Shown piece after piece: positions 27,462 to 35,370 of a DNA stretch of 64,000 nt. Position 1 is the stretch's first letter; each line of letters opens with the position of its first letter. This DNA is from an uncultured Clostridia bacterium. Its GTDB lineage: Bacteria > Bacillota > Clostridia > Christensenellales > Borkfalkiaceae. The notes under the pieces are model-generated. The model did no database searches, was not told the DNA's origin, and worked only from the letters and a program-made list of their open reading frames with translations. Both the position numbers and the translations under genes were made by a program. The stretch spans positions 62,001-126,000 of the forward strand of contig CAKQQQ010000001.1 of NCBI GenBank assembly GCA_934271065.1. The letters run 5' to 3'.

Positions 27462-29419
27462 ATATGCGCGGAAAGCCTATGGGCAGGGGCGTAAAGCCGA
27501 CGGGCGGTTTCAAATCTATAGCGCGCATCGTTAAGATGCTTTTCAAAAACTATAAATTCATGCTGCTGACGGTTATGGTTTCGCTCGTTATCAGCGCGAT
27601 AACGGGTTCTATAGCGGGCGTTTTCCTTAAAAACATATACGATCAGATTACCGCCGTGGCTCAGGGCAGTATGGTTGCTGCGGACGCTATGACCAACGTC
27701 GTTAAAATAGTCGTCACTATGATCGTCATTTACGCGATCGGCTGGGTAGCGACTACGGTTTTAGGTCAGGTAGGCGCGGTTATAACCCAAAGATTTTTAA
27801 GGGATTTAAGAAACGAAGTCTTCGACAAGATGGAAAGATTGCCGATAAGGTACTTCGACCGCAACGCGCACGGCGATATAATGAGCGTTTATACCAACGA
27901 TATAGACTCTCTCAGACAACTCGTTTCGCAAAGTTTACCGCAACTTTGCACCACGATGGTTACGCTCGTAACGCTTACCGTCGTAATGCTGTATTACAGC
28001 GTGCTTTTGTGGGCGATCGTCGTTATAGGCGTCGTAGCCATACTCTTCATAACTAAAACCATCGGCGGAAAGAGCGCGAAATATTTTGTCGCGCAACAGC
28101 GTTCCGTAGGTCAGGTCGAAGGTTATATCGAAGAGATGATGAACGGTCAGAAAGTCGTTAAAGTCTTTTGCCACGAAGAAAAAGCGATAGAAAAGTTCGA
28201 CGAAGTGAACGGCGAACTTTACAGAATGTCGGATAAGGCTAACGGATTTTCGAATATGCTTATGCCGATTATACACAATATCGGCAACATAATGTACGTC
28301 ATCATCGCGTTTATCGGTTGCGGAATATATATCTTTTCCGAAGGAACGGGTATCAATTTCGGTTTCAGCGGTCTTATAACGTCCGGAACGTTCGTTTATC
28401 CGCTTACCATATCCGTAGTAGTCGCGTTTCTCGGTATCGCGCGCCAGTTCGCCAACCAGATGGGGCAGATATCCAACCAGATCAACTCCGTCATAATGGC
28501 TATGGCGGGTGCGGGCAGGGTGTTCGCGCTTATAGACGAAAAACCCGAAGAAGATAACGGTTACGTCACGCTTGTAAACGCGGAGTACGACGAAAACGGA
28601 AACCTTACCGAAAGCGATAAACGTACCGGCTTATGGGCGTGGAAACATCCCCATTCCGCCGACGGCAGCGTAACGTATACGCCGTTGCGCGGCGACATCG
28701 TGATGGACGACGTCGATTTCGGTTACGATCCCGATAAAATCGTTCTTCATAACGTTACGCTTTACGCAAAGCCGGGGCAGAAAGTGGCGTTCGTCGGCGC
28801 GACGGGCGCGGGCAAAACCACGATTACGAATCTGCTGAATCGGTTTTACGATATTGCCGACGGAAAAATTCGTTACGACGGCATAAATATCAATAAAATT
28901 AAAAAAGGCGACCTGCGTCGTTCGCTCGGCGTCGTGTTGCAGGATACGAACCTGTTTACGGGCAGCGTTATGGATAATATCCGTTACGGCAAACTCGACG
29001 CTACCGACGAAGAATGTATAGCGGCGGCTAAACTTTCCGGCGCGGACGACTTTATCACGCGCCTTCCCGAAGGCTACGCAACGCAACTTTCCGGCAACGG
29101 CGCGAATCTGTCGCAAGGTCAGAGACAACTTATCTCTATCGCCAGGGCAGCGGTCGCAGATCCGCCGGTAATGATACTCGACGAAGCGACGTCTTCCATC
29201 GATACCCGTACGGAAGCGATCGTACAGCGCGGAATGGATAAACTGATGGAAGGCAGAACGGTTTTCGTTATCGCTCACAGACTTTCCACGGTCAGAAATT
29301 CCGACGTTATAATGGTGCTCGATCACGGCAGAATAATAGAACGCGGCAGTCACGACAAACTTATCGCCGAAAAAGGGGTTTATTACCAACTTTATACGGG
29401 CGCTTTTGAACTCGAATAA
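27458..29419 (+). CDS. ABC exporter half-transporter, catalytic subunit
   Basis: 653 residues with an N-terminal hydrophilic lead (about 20), six helices and an ATPase. Walker A GATGAGKTT near residue 447, signature NLSQGQRQ, Walker B VMILDEATSSID with catalytic Glu, and switch VIAHRLSTV are all intact, complementing the degenerate upstream subunit. About 50 extra residues before the ATPase (near 360-410, rich in Asp/Glu/Asn) distinguish it from the shorter partner. Confidence 0.92.
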   Translation: MNMRGKPMGRGVKPTGGFKSIARIVKMLFKNYKFMLLTVMVSLVISAITGSIAGVFLKNIYDQITAVAQGSMVAADAMTNVVKIVVTMIVIYAIGWVATTVLGQVGAVITQRFLRDLRNEVFDKMERLPIRYFDRNAHGDIMSVYTNDIDSLRQLVSQSLPQLCTTMVTLVTLTVVMLYYSVLLWAIVVIGVVAILFITKTIGGKSAKYFVAQQRSVGQVEGYIEEMMNGQKVVKVFCHEEKAIEKFDEVNGELYRMSDKANGFSNMLMPIIHNIGNIMYVIIAFIGCGIYIFSEGTGINFGFSGLITSGTFVYPLTISVVVAFLGIARQFANQMGQISNQINSVIMAMAGAGRVFALIDEKPEEDNGYVTLVNAEYDENGNLTESDKRTGLWAWKHPHSADGSVTYTPLRGDIVMDDVDFGYDPDKIVLHNVTLYAKPGQKVAFVGATGAGKTTITNLLNRFYDIADGKIRYDGININKIKKGDLRRSLGVVLQDTNLFTGSVMDNIRYGKLDATDEECIAAAKLSGADDFITRLPEGYATQLSGNGANLSQGQRQLISIARAAVADPPVMILDEATSSIDTRTEAIVQRGMDKLMEGRTVFVIAHRLSTVRNSDVIMVLDHGRIIERGSHDKLIAEKGVYYQLYTGAFELE

Positions 29420-29431
29420 AAATATTGTCGG

Positions 29432-29459
29432 CCGTTTTGCGTAAAATCGCGCAAAACGG
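29432..29459 (+). terminator. Hairpin after the ABC operon
   Basis: A perfect 10-bp stem CCGTTTTGCG with CGCAAAACGG and an 8-base loop, followed by the weak T-tract TTGAAATATTTT. The first six bases of that tract are also the -35 box of rhaA. Confidence 0.6.
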
Positions 29460-29488
29460 TTGAAATATTTTATAAAGTCGGTTATAAT
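29460..29488 (+). promoter_or_regulatory. Promoter of rhaA (TTGAAA-17-TATAAT)
   Basis: TTGAAA 29460-29465 and TATAAT 29483-29488. A short inverted repeat CGTTAG-AA-CTAACG (29497-29510) lies just after the expected start at 29495 and could be an operator, the usual place for repression of a sugar gene. Confidence 0.7.
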
Positions 29489-29526
29489 TAAAGAGACGTT
29501 AGAACTAACGAAGACAGGAGTTATTT

Positions 29527-30789
29527 ATGAACGCTATTAAAAAAGGTTACGAATACGCTAAGGAATATTACGCCAAACTCGGCGTCGACGTTGACAAAGC
29601 AATCGAAATATGCGACAAAACGCCCATTTCGGTACATTGCTGGCAAGGCGACGACGTAAGGGGTTTTGAAAAACGCAACGGCGGGCTTTCGGGCGGCATA
29701 CAGACTACGGGTAACTATCCCGGCAGCGCGCGCAATCCCGAAGAACTCCGCGCCGATCTCGATATGGTGCTTAAATTTTTCCCCGGCGAAAAGAAGATCA
29801 ATATACACGCCAACTACGCCGAATCCGACTCGTTCGTCGATCGCGACGCGATTAAACCCGAACATTTTGAAAAATGGGCGGACTGGGCTGTGGAAAGGGG
29901 CGTCGGGTTAGACTTTAACCCCACTTATTTTTCGCATCCGCTTTCCGAAAACGGAACGCTTTCCGCAAGAGACGAATCCGTAAGAAGTTTCTGGATTCGT
30001 CACGGAATCGCTTCGAGAAGAATAGGCGAGTATTTTTATAAACGCACGGGCAAGACCTGCGTAATCAACCATTGGACGCCCGACGGGGATAAAGAATTCC
30101 CGATAGACACTCTTTCGCCGAGACTTCGTCTTAAAGACTCTTACGATAAAATATTCGAAGCGACTAAGGACGTTCAGGGCGTTATGGACGGTATCGAATC
30201 CAAGGTGTTCGGTATCGGTCTCGAAAGTTATACGGTAGGCTCTCACGAATTCTGTATGGGATACGTTATGAGCAAGCAAAGCGACCATATAATGCTTACG
30301 CTCGACTGCGGGCATTATCATCCTACCGAAGTCGTTTCTGCAAAACTCGGCTCGGTTTATGCGTTTGCGGATCATTGTCTTCTTCACGTTTCCCGCCCCG
30401 TCAGATGGGATAGCGATCACGTCGTGCGTTACGACGACGAATTAAAGGCGATTATGGACGAACTCGTAAGGCTCGGCAAACTCGACGCGACTTATATCGC
30501 CACCGACTATTTCGACGCGTCCATCAACCGTATAGTGGCTTGGCTTACCGGCTTGCGTAACGCGAGAAAGGCGTTGCTTGCTTCCTTGCTTACGCCCGTA
30601 GACGAACTTAAAAAATACGAAGCGGAAGGCGATAACTCTTCTCGTCTCGCCGTTTCCGAATTATATAAAACCGCTCCCGTCGGCGCAATCTGGGACTATT
30701 ACTGCGAAAAGAAAAACGCAGGCGTCGGCAGAGAGTGGCTTGACGAAGTCAAAAAATACGAAGCGGAAGTCCTTTCGAAGAGAAAGTAA
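29527..30789 (+). CDS. rhaA: L-rhamnose isomerase
   Basis: 420 residues, the usual length. It converts L-rhamnose to L-rhamnulose with Mn2+. Family landmarks are SVHCWQGDDVRGFE near residues 36-49, KINIHANYAE, the LDFNPTYFSHPL metal region, VINHWTPDG, LTLDCGHYHPTE and DYFDASINR. An ACAGGAG site precedes the ATG. RhaB and RhaD are not adjacent, so the pathway must be completed elsewhere. The next gene is unrelated and lies beyond a repeat and a terminator. Confidence 0.93.
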   Translation: MNAIKKGYEYAKEYYAKLGVDVDKAIEICDKTPISVHCWQGDDVRGFEKRNGGLSGGIQTTGNYPGSARNPEELRADLDMVLKFFPGEKKINIHANYAESDSFVDRDAIKPEHFEKWADWAVERGVGLDFNPTYFSHPLSENGTLSARDESVRSFWIRHGIASRRIGEYFYKRTGKTCVINHWTPDGDKEFPIDTLSPRLRLKDSYDKIFEATKDVQGVMDGIESKVFGIGLESYTVGSHEFCMGYVMSKQSDHIMLTLDCGHYHPTEVVSAKLGSVYAFADHCLLHVSRPVRWDSDHVVRYDDELKAIMDELVRLGKLDATYIATDYFDASINRIVAWLTGLRNARKALLASLLTPVDELKKYEAEGDNSSRLAVSELYKTAPVGAIWDYYCEKKNAGVGREWLDEVKKYEAEVLSKRK

Positions 30790-30796
30790 AATTATC

Positions 30797-30856
30797 CGTT
30801 GCGCTTTAGTCAAAAACATACCGTCAGACCAAGGTTCGTATTATTCTTGTCTGGCA
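30797..30856 (-). repeat. Solo 60-bp copy (B) of the intergenic repeat
   Basis: Read on the minus strand, 50 bases of this copy match the left end of the element at 10119-10168 with two substitutions. Read on the plus strand, CGTTGCGCT at its left edge also occurs inside copy A next to the equivalent position, as expected of an internal-deletion derivative. It lies between the rhaA stop and the cobW terminator. Confidence 0.75.
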
Positions 30857-30858
30857 TG

Positions 30859-30886
30859 CACGCGCGGTAAAACGCGCGTGTTTTTT
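30859..30886 (+). terminator. Terminator abutting the cobW ribosome site
   Basis: CACGCGCG pairs with CGCGCGTG around a GTAAAA loop and is followed by six T. The very next bases are AGGAG (30887-30891), the ribosome site of the downstream gene. No promoter can fit after the hairpin, so expression of cobW needs read-through of it. Confidence 0.85.
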
Positions 30887-30897
30887 AGGAGATAAAT

Positions 30898-32025
30898 ATG
30901 GTAAAAGTAGATATAATTTCGGGTTTTTTAGGCGCGGGTAAAACCACGCTCATCAAAAAATTATTCAAAAGTTCGATAAAGAACGAAAAGGTAGTCTTGA
31001 TTGAAAACGAATTCGGCGAAATAGGCGTTGACGGAACGTTTCTCAAAGAAAGCGGCGTGGAGATAAAGGAAATCAACTCCGGCTGTATCTGCTGTTCTCT
31101 CGTCGGCGATTTTTCCGCGTCTATGAAAGAAGTCGTAGACAAATTCAATCCCGATAGAATTATAATCGAGCCGTCGGGCGTAGGAAGATTGTCCGATATT
31201 ATAAGGGCGGTCGAAAAAGTCGAAGAAGATCTGAAAATCAATATCGTCGCGACGGTCGTCGACGGCGGCAAGTGCAAAATGTATCACAAGAACTTCGGCG
31301 AATTCTATAACGACCAGATAACGCAGGCTAAAACCGTAATAATCTCGAAAACCGAAAAACTCGGCGAGAATAAAATCGGCGAAGCGATCGGCGTAATCCG
31401 CGAACTCAACCCCGACGTTACCGTAATAGCCACCCCCGTAGACGAACTCGATCCCGAAAAAGTCCTTGCGACGCTGCAATCGGAAAAGAGCGGTTACGAC
31501 GAACTTCTGAAAAGCCTGATGGAAGAAGAACTCGAACACCGTCATCATCACGACGAAGACGACGATGACGAAGAAGAGCACGAACACCATTGTTGCCATC
31601 ATCACGACGAAGACGACGATGACGAAGAAGAGCACGAGCACCATTGTTGCCACCATCATCACGACGAAGGCGACGATGACGAAGAAGAGCACGGACACCA
31701 TTGTTGCCACCATCACGGCGAAGAACATCATCATCACGCCGACGAAGTGTTTACGAGTTGGGGCAGGGAAACCGCCGTTGCGTATTCTAAAGACGAACTT
31801 GACGGTATTCTTAAAACGTTATGCGACGAAAACGCAGGTCTCGGCGTGATTTTAAGGGCAAAAGGTTTCGTCAGGGCGAAAGACGACGAAAAATGGTATT
31901 ATTTCGATCTCGTTACGGGCGATTACGAAATCAGAACGGGCGCACCGGACGTTATCGGCAGAATATGCGTAATCGGCTCGAAAATCGACGAAAACAAGAT
32001 AAACGAACTTTTCTTTAAGGAGTAA
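30898..32025 (+). CDS. CobW/G3E-family GTPase with long His/Asp metal-binding insert
   Basis: 375 residues. The GTPase has P-loop GFLGAGKTT (residues 9-17), the family metal motif GCICCSL near 61-67, and NKxD-like SKTEKLG. Around residues 215-285 there is an insert of three near-identical 18-19-residue blocks, each a His run, an Asp/Glu run, then HEHHCC. The C-terminal CobW domain follows (SWGRETAVAY, AKGFVRAKDDEKWYYFD). COG0523 proteins are GTP-dependent metal chaperones, often for zinc. The insert suggests metal storage or sensing. The gene is separated from rhaA by a terminator and precedes a second G3E-like gene. Confidence 0.9.
   Translation: MVKVDIISGFLGAGKTTLIKKLFKSSIKNEKVVLIENEFGEIGVDGTFLKESGVEIKEINSGCICCSLVGDFSASMKEVVDKFNPDRIIIEPSGVGRLSDIIRAVEKVEEDLKINIVATVVDGGKCKMYHKNFGEFYNDQITQAKTVIISKTEKLGENKIGEAIGVIRELNPDVTVIATPVDELDPEKVLATLQSEKSGYDELLKSLMEEELEHRHHHDEDDDDEEEHEHHCCHHHDEDDDDEEEHEHHCCHHHHDEGDDDEEEHGHHCCHHHGEEHHHHADEVFTSWGRETAVAYSKDELDGILKTLCDENAGLGVILRAKGFVRAKDDEKWYYFDLVTGDYEIRTGAPDVIGRICVIGSKIDENKINELFFKE
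31543..31707 (+). repeat. Three tandem 54-57-bp coding repeats (His/Asp-rich insert)
   Basis: The unit codes HHH-DEDDDDEEE-HEHHCC. Units one and two are almost identical at DNA level; unit three has an extra His and two Gly changes. This indicates recent in-frame duplication of a metal-binding block. Confidence 0.88.
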
Positions 32026-32026
32026 A

Positions 32027-32968
32027 ATGGCTAAAACTTTTCCCGCGGTTACCGTAAGCGGTATAATTGAAAGCGGAAAAACGACGTTTATAAACGAGTC
32101 GCTCGAAAACGGCGATTTCGGCGATTTGGGCAGGGTGCTTATTCTCTCTACCGAAGAAGGCGAAGTCGCTTACGACTCTGCGTTTCTGGCAAAACATAAC
32201 GCCGTATTCTATAACTTTGAAAATCCCGAAGACTTTACGGTCGAAAAGATAAACGAACTTATCAAGATCAATAAACCGCATTGTCTGTTTATCGAAGAAA
32301 ACGCTATGTGGGATTGGTCCGCCGTAAAACTTCCGCCGTATATTATAGTCGAGCAGGCGTTTACGATAATCGACGCCACGACTTTTAAGGTGTATTTTAA
32401 CAATATGCGGCAAAAGTTTTCGGATATGCTTCAAAAGTCCACGATAGTTATTATGAACCGCGCCGAAGAGACGTCCGAAATGGCGGGTTTCAAGCGTAAC
32501 CTGCGCTTAATAAATAAAGACGCGTATATCATCGTCCGCGATAAAAACGGCAATCCGATCAGTTTCGTCGAAGAACTGCCGTATAAGGTCGGCGACGAGA
32601 TGACGATAAGCGACGCGGACTTCGGGATATTTTATATCGATACGTTCGAGAATATTCCGCGTTACGACGGAAAGGTCGTGGAATTCAATTGTATGACTAT
32701 GCTGTCTAAACAATTGCCGAAAAACACGTTCGTTGCGGGCAGACTTGCGATGACCTGTTGTGCCAACGACATACAACTTATAGGTCATTTGTGTTCGTAT
32801 CGCGAAGATCAGGCAAAAGACGTCGTGGATAAGGGCTGGGCGCATATTAAGGCGAGAGCGCATTATCTTGACGTCGGAGAAGACGAACCCCAACTCGTGT
32901 TCGAACTTCTGGAAATAAAAAAGATACCCGAAATCGCAGATCCCGTAGTATCTTTAACTAATAATTAA
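32027..32968 (+). CDS. G3E-like NTPase fused to a DUF1980/TIGR03943-like C-terminal domain
   Basis: 313 residues, one base after the CobW gene. The N-terminus FPAVTVSGIIESGKTTFINES is a modified P-loop of the same superfamily. About residues 200-300 read FDGK-type VVEFNCMTML, GRLAMTCCANDIQLIGHLC and KGWAHIKARAHYLD, which resemble the C-terminal domain of TIGR03943/YcgQ-type proteins associated with metal-responsive permeases (COG0701). No such permease is in the window. A partner role in metal handling with the CobW protein is inferred. Confidence 0.65.
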   Translation: MAKTFPAVTVSGIIESGKTTFINESLENGDFGDLGRVLILSTEEGEVAYDSAFLAKHNAVFYNFENPEDFTVEKINELIKINKPHCLFIEENAMWDWSAVKLPPYIIVEQAFTIIDATTFKVYFNNMRQKFSDMLQKSTIVIMNRAEETSEMAGFKRNLRLINKDAYIIVRDKNGNPISFVEELPYKVGDEMTISDADFGIFYIDTFENIPRYDGKVVEFNCMTMLSKQLPKNTFVAGRLAMTCCANDIQLIGHLCSYREDQAKDVVDKGWAHIKARAHYLDVGEDEPQLVFELLEIKKIPEIADPVVSLTNN

Positions 32969-32990
32969 ACGGCCGTAAAGCCGTTTTTTT
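32967..32990 (+). terminator. Terminator of the CobW pair
   Basis: AAACGGC pairs with GCCGTTT around CGTAAA and runs into a T7 tract. The left arm begins within the stop codon. Confidence 0.85.
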
Positions 32991-33001
32991 ATGGTCTTTA
33001 T

Positions 33002-34186
33002 TCAGTTTTTGCCGACGATTTTCATATCGTATTCGTTTGCGTGAGTTTTGGTTATAAAATTATATAAATCGTTGGCGAACACGTCCTTCGTGAAACATTC
33101 GTAAGCCGCGCCGTCAAGTTTTATCACGTCGCTTTTCCGCGTTATAAGCGGGTATTTGCAATTTTTTGTAAATTCGGACAAAAGATCTATTTTATTTTCG
33201 TTTATTGCGAGAATTTTCAGATAAGAATCCTGCGCAAGGCTTTTTCTTACGAGTTTTTCGGTTATGCCGAGCATACACGACGTGAGTATTCTCGACAGCC
33301 TTGCGTAAGTATAGCGTTTCGTTTTCAGTTTGTCTTTCAACTCTTCGAGAGAACCGCAATTTCTCGCCAACGCCTTTATGCGGTTTTCAAGCCCTTCTCC
33401 GCAGTCGAGTATTTTAGCCATATCGGTTTTGGGCGTTTTCAACGCCGAATAAAATATCAGATCGTCGACGCCGGGCAAAACTTCGGGTAAATCGTCGTAA
33501 ACGAATGAAGGAACGAACGGCTTAACCTTTTTAAGTTTTCCGTCGGCAATCGCCGTTCTGATAGCGAGCGCGGACGGGCGTTCGCCCGTAAGCGAATCGT
33601 CGTTGTATCCCGCCCCGTCGCGTATTATAGGGCAAAGATCTACGTCCGCGCCCGACGCGATCACCGCTTTCGCGTACTCTACGCCGAGTACGTTGTTCGG
33701 AGATTTCAACAATTCAAGGTCGAGATTCGCTATGTTCATTTTAGACAGTGCGGCAGTCTTCGCCCTTATCGGCGTAACCCCCGTTTTCAGTTCTGCCTTA
33801 TATAATTTTTTGAATTCTTTACTTTCGTCAAGTAACGCTTTTGCGGTGGATATAAGTTTTTCTTTTTCCGCGCTTTCCGTTCCGAAACACAATACCTTTT
33901 CGCCCCCGACCGCGCTTGCGAGTTTTATTCCGCCTTTTGCGAATATTTCCGCCGGCGCGACCGAAAACGCGGTCGGCAGTTCTATAACTATATCCGCGCC
34001 GGCTTTTATCGCGTGTACGGCGCGCGCGTACTTATCGAGTACGGCGATTTCGCCGCGTTGCGTGAAGTTGCCGCTCATTATAATCGCGATGCAGTCGGGC
34101 GCGATATTTTTTTTGATATACGATATATGTTTTATATGCCCGTTGTGAAGCGGGTTATATTCGCAAACGGCAAAACAAATTTTCAT
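33002..34186 (-). CDS. tmcAL: tRNA(Met) cytidine acetate ligase
   Basis: 394 residues. The HIGH-type nucleotidyltransferase start reads FAVCEYNPLHNGHIKHISYI, and IIMSGNFTQRGEIAVLDKYARA is the signature of TmcAL (old name YlbM). It acetylates the wobble cytidine of elongator tRNA-Met with acetate and ATP, and is typical of Firmicutes. On the minus strand AAAGGA lies eight bases before the ATG. It is divergent from pta, whose enzyme makes acetyl phosphate; the link to acetate metabolism may be only positional. Confidence 0.92.
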   Translation of the reverse strand: MKICFAVCEYNPLHNGHIKHISYIKKNIAPDCIAIIMSGNFTQRGEIAVLDKYARAVHAIKAGADIVIELPTAFSVAPAEIFAKGGIKLASAVGGEKVLCFGTESAEKEKLISTAKALLDESKEFKKLYKAELKTGVTPIRAKTAALSKMNIANLDLELLKSPNNVLGVEYAKAVIASGADVDLCPIIRDGAGYNDDSLTGERPSALAIRTAIADGKLKKVKPFVPSFVYDDLPEVLPGVDDLIFYSALKTPKTDMAKILDCGEGLENRIKALARNCGSLEELKDKLKTKRYTYARLSRILTSCMLGITEKLVRKSLAQDSYLKILAINENKIDLLSEFTKNCKYPLITRKSDVIKLDGAAYECFTKDVFANDLYNFITKTHANEYDMKIVGKN

Positions 34187-34203
34187 TTAATCGGTCCTTT
34201 CGA

Positions 34204-34232
34204 TTGATATTTCGGATATTTTGGTGTATAAT
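34204..34232 (+). promoter_or_regulatory. Promoter of pta-ackA (TTGATA-17-TATAAT)
   Basis: TTGATA 34204-34209 and TATAAT 34227-34232. The start is expected near 34239, giving a leader of about 110 bases. It contains a TCGACGG/CCGTCGA hairpin (about 34251-34273) and a 44-codon reading frame beginning two bases after the predicted start. Confidence 0.75.
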
Positions 34233-34240
34233 GATTAAGA

Positions 34241-34375
34241 ATGAAAGCGCGTCGACGGATCAAGCCCGTCGATATAACTATATTTTATACCAACGAATCG
34301 GAAATTACAAGCGTTTTCGACGTATTCGTTTGCGTTAAAGGAGAGTATTATGTCAAAAGTTTTAGACGACATTAA
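34241..34375 (+). CDS. Putative 44-residue leader peptide overlapping the pta start
   Basis: An ATG lies eight bases after the -10 box and opens 44 codons (MKARRRIKPVDITIFYTNES and on) ending with TAA inside the pta gene, 26 bases past its ATG. It has no ribosome site and would need leaderless initiation. The peptide has an Arg-rich start and resembles nothing known to me. It may be chance; it is listed because its spacing to the promoter equals that of the yitT-type gene. Confidence 0.25.
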   Translation: MKARRRIKPVDITIFYTNESEITSVFDVFVCVKGEYYVKSFRRH

Positions 34376-35351
34376 AAAAAGAGCGTCCGCGCTCTGCAAG
34401 ACCATCGTTCTGCCCGAAGGCGAAGACGCGAGAGTCGTTAAAGCCGCCGCCGAATCTGTCAAAGAAGGCGTGGCGAAAATCGTTCTTCTCGGCAACGAGA
34501 AAGAGATTAAATCCGCCAATCCCGAAGTCGATCTTTCTATGGTAAAGATAGTAGATCCGCTCAACTGCGATAAAGCGGAAGATTACGCGAATTTGCTTTA
34601 CGAACTTCGTAAAGAAAAGGGTATGACTCCCGAACTCGCCCGCGAGACGATAAAGAAAGATTACACTATGTTCGGCGCGCTTATGCTTAAATCGGGCGAC
34701 GTCGACGGTATGGTGTCGGGCGCGTGCCATTCGACCGCGAACACGCTTCGCCCCGGTCTTCAGGTCATTAAAACCGCCAAAGGCACGCCTATCGTATCGG
34801 CTTACTTTTTGATGATCGCCCCCGAAGGCGGCAATAAGTATTGCGAAGACGGTTGTTATATTTACGCCGACGCAGGGTTAAACCAGAACCCGACTTTTGA
34901 ACAACTTGCGTATATCGCTCAGTCTTCTGCCAAGAGCGCGAAAGCGATTGCGGGTATCGAGCCGAGAATCGCGTTCCTGTCGCACTCGACCAAAGGCTCG
35001 GCAAAGCACGCCGACGTAGACAAGGTCGTAGCCGCGGTAGCGAAATTCCACGAGATAGAACCCGACGCGCTTGCCGACGGCGAACTGCAATTCGACGCCG
35101 CCATAGTACCCGAAGTCGCCGCAAGCAAAGCACCCGGCAGCAAGGTCGCGGGGCACGCCAACGTACTTATATTCCCCGATCTCGACGCGGGTAACACTAA
35201 CTACAAAAACACGGAAAGGCTCGGCGGTTTTCAGGCGGTAGGTCCGCTTTGTCAGGGGCTTGCCAAACCGATCAACGACCTTTCGAGAGGTTGTCATACG
35301 GAAGATATCGTTGCGGCGGTCGCGATTACCGCGCTTCAGACTCAAATATAA
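34350..35351 (+). CDS. pta: Phosphate acetyltransferase
   Basis: 333 residues, the short form without N-terminal extra domains. It converts acetyl-CoA and phosphate to acetyl phosphate. Family motifs VLPEGEDARVVKAA, MVSGACHSTANTLRPGLQ and the C-terminal GPLCQGLAKPINDLSRGC are visible. AAAGGAGAG precedes the ATG. AckA follows after 19 bases, completing substrate-level ATP formation from acetyl-CoA. Confidence 0.95.
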   Translation: MSKVLDDIKKRASALCKTIVLPEGEDARVVKAAAESVKEGVAKIVLLGNEKEIKSANPEVDLSMVKIVDPLNCDKAEDYANLLYELRKEKGMTPELARETIKKDYTMFGALMLKSGDVDGMVSGACHSTANTLRPGLQVIKTAKGTPIVSAYFLMIAPEGGNKYCEDGCYIYADAGLNQNPTFEQLAYIAQSSAKSAKAIAGIEPRIAFLSHSTKGSAKHADVDKVVAAVAKFHEIEPDALADGELQFDAAIVPEVAASKAPGSKVAGHANVLIFPDLDAGNTNYKNTERLGGFQAVGPLCQGLAKPINDLSRGCHTEDIVAAVAITALQTQI

Positions 35352-35370
35352 AAATAAGGGAGATCAGATT

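Noticed and set aside
30961..31849. Met/Val-rich and Thr/Lys-rich frames overlapping the His-rich CobW insert
   Set aside because: Shadows of the CAC/GAC codon repeat in other frames.
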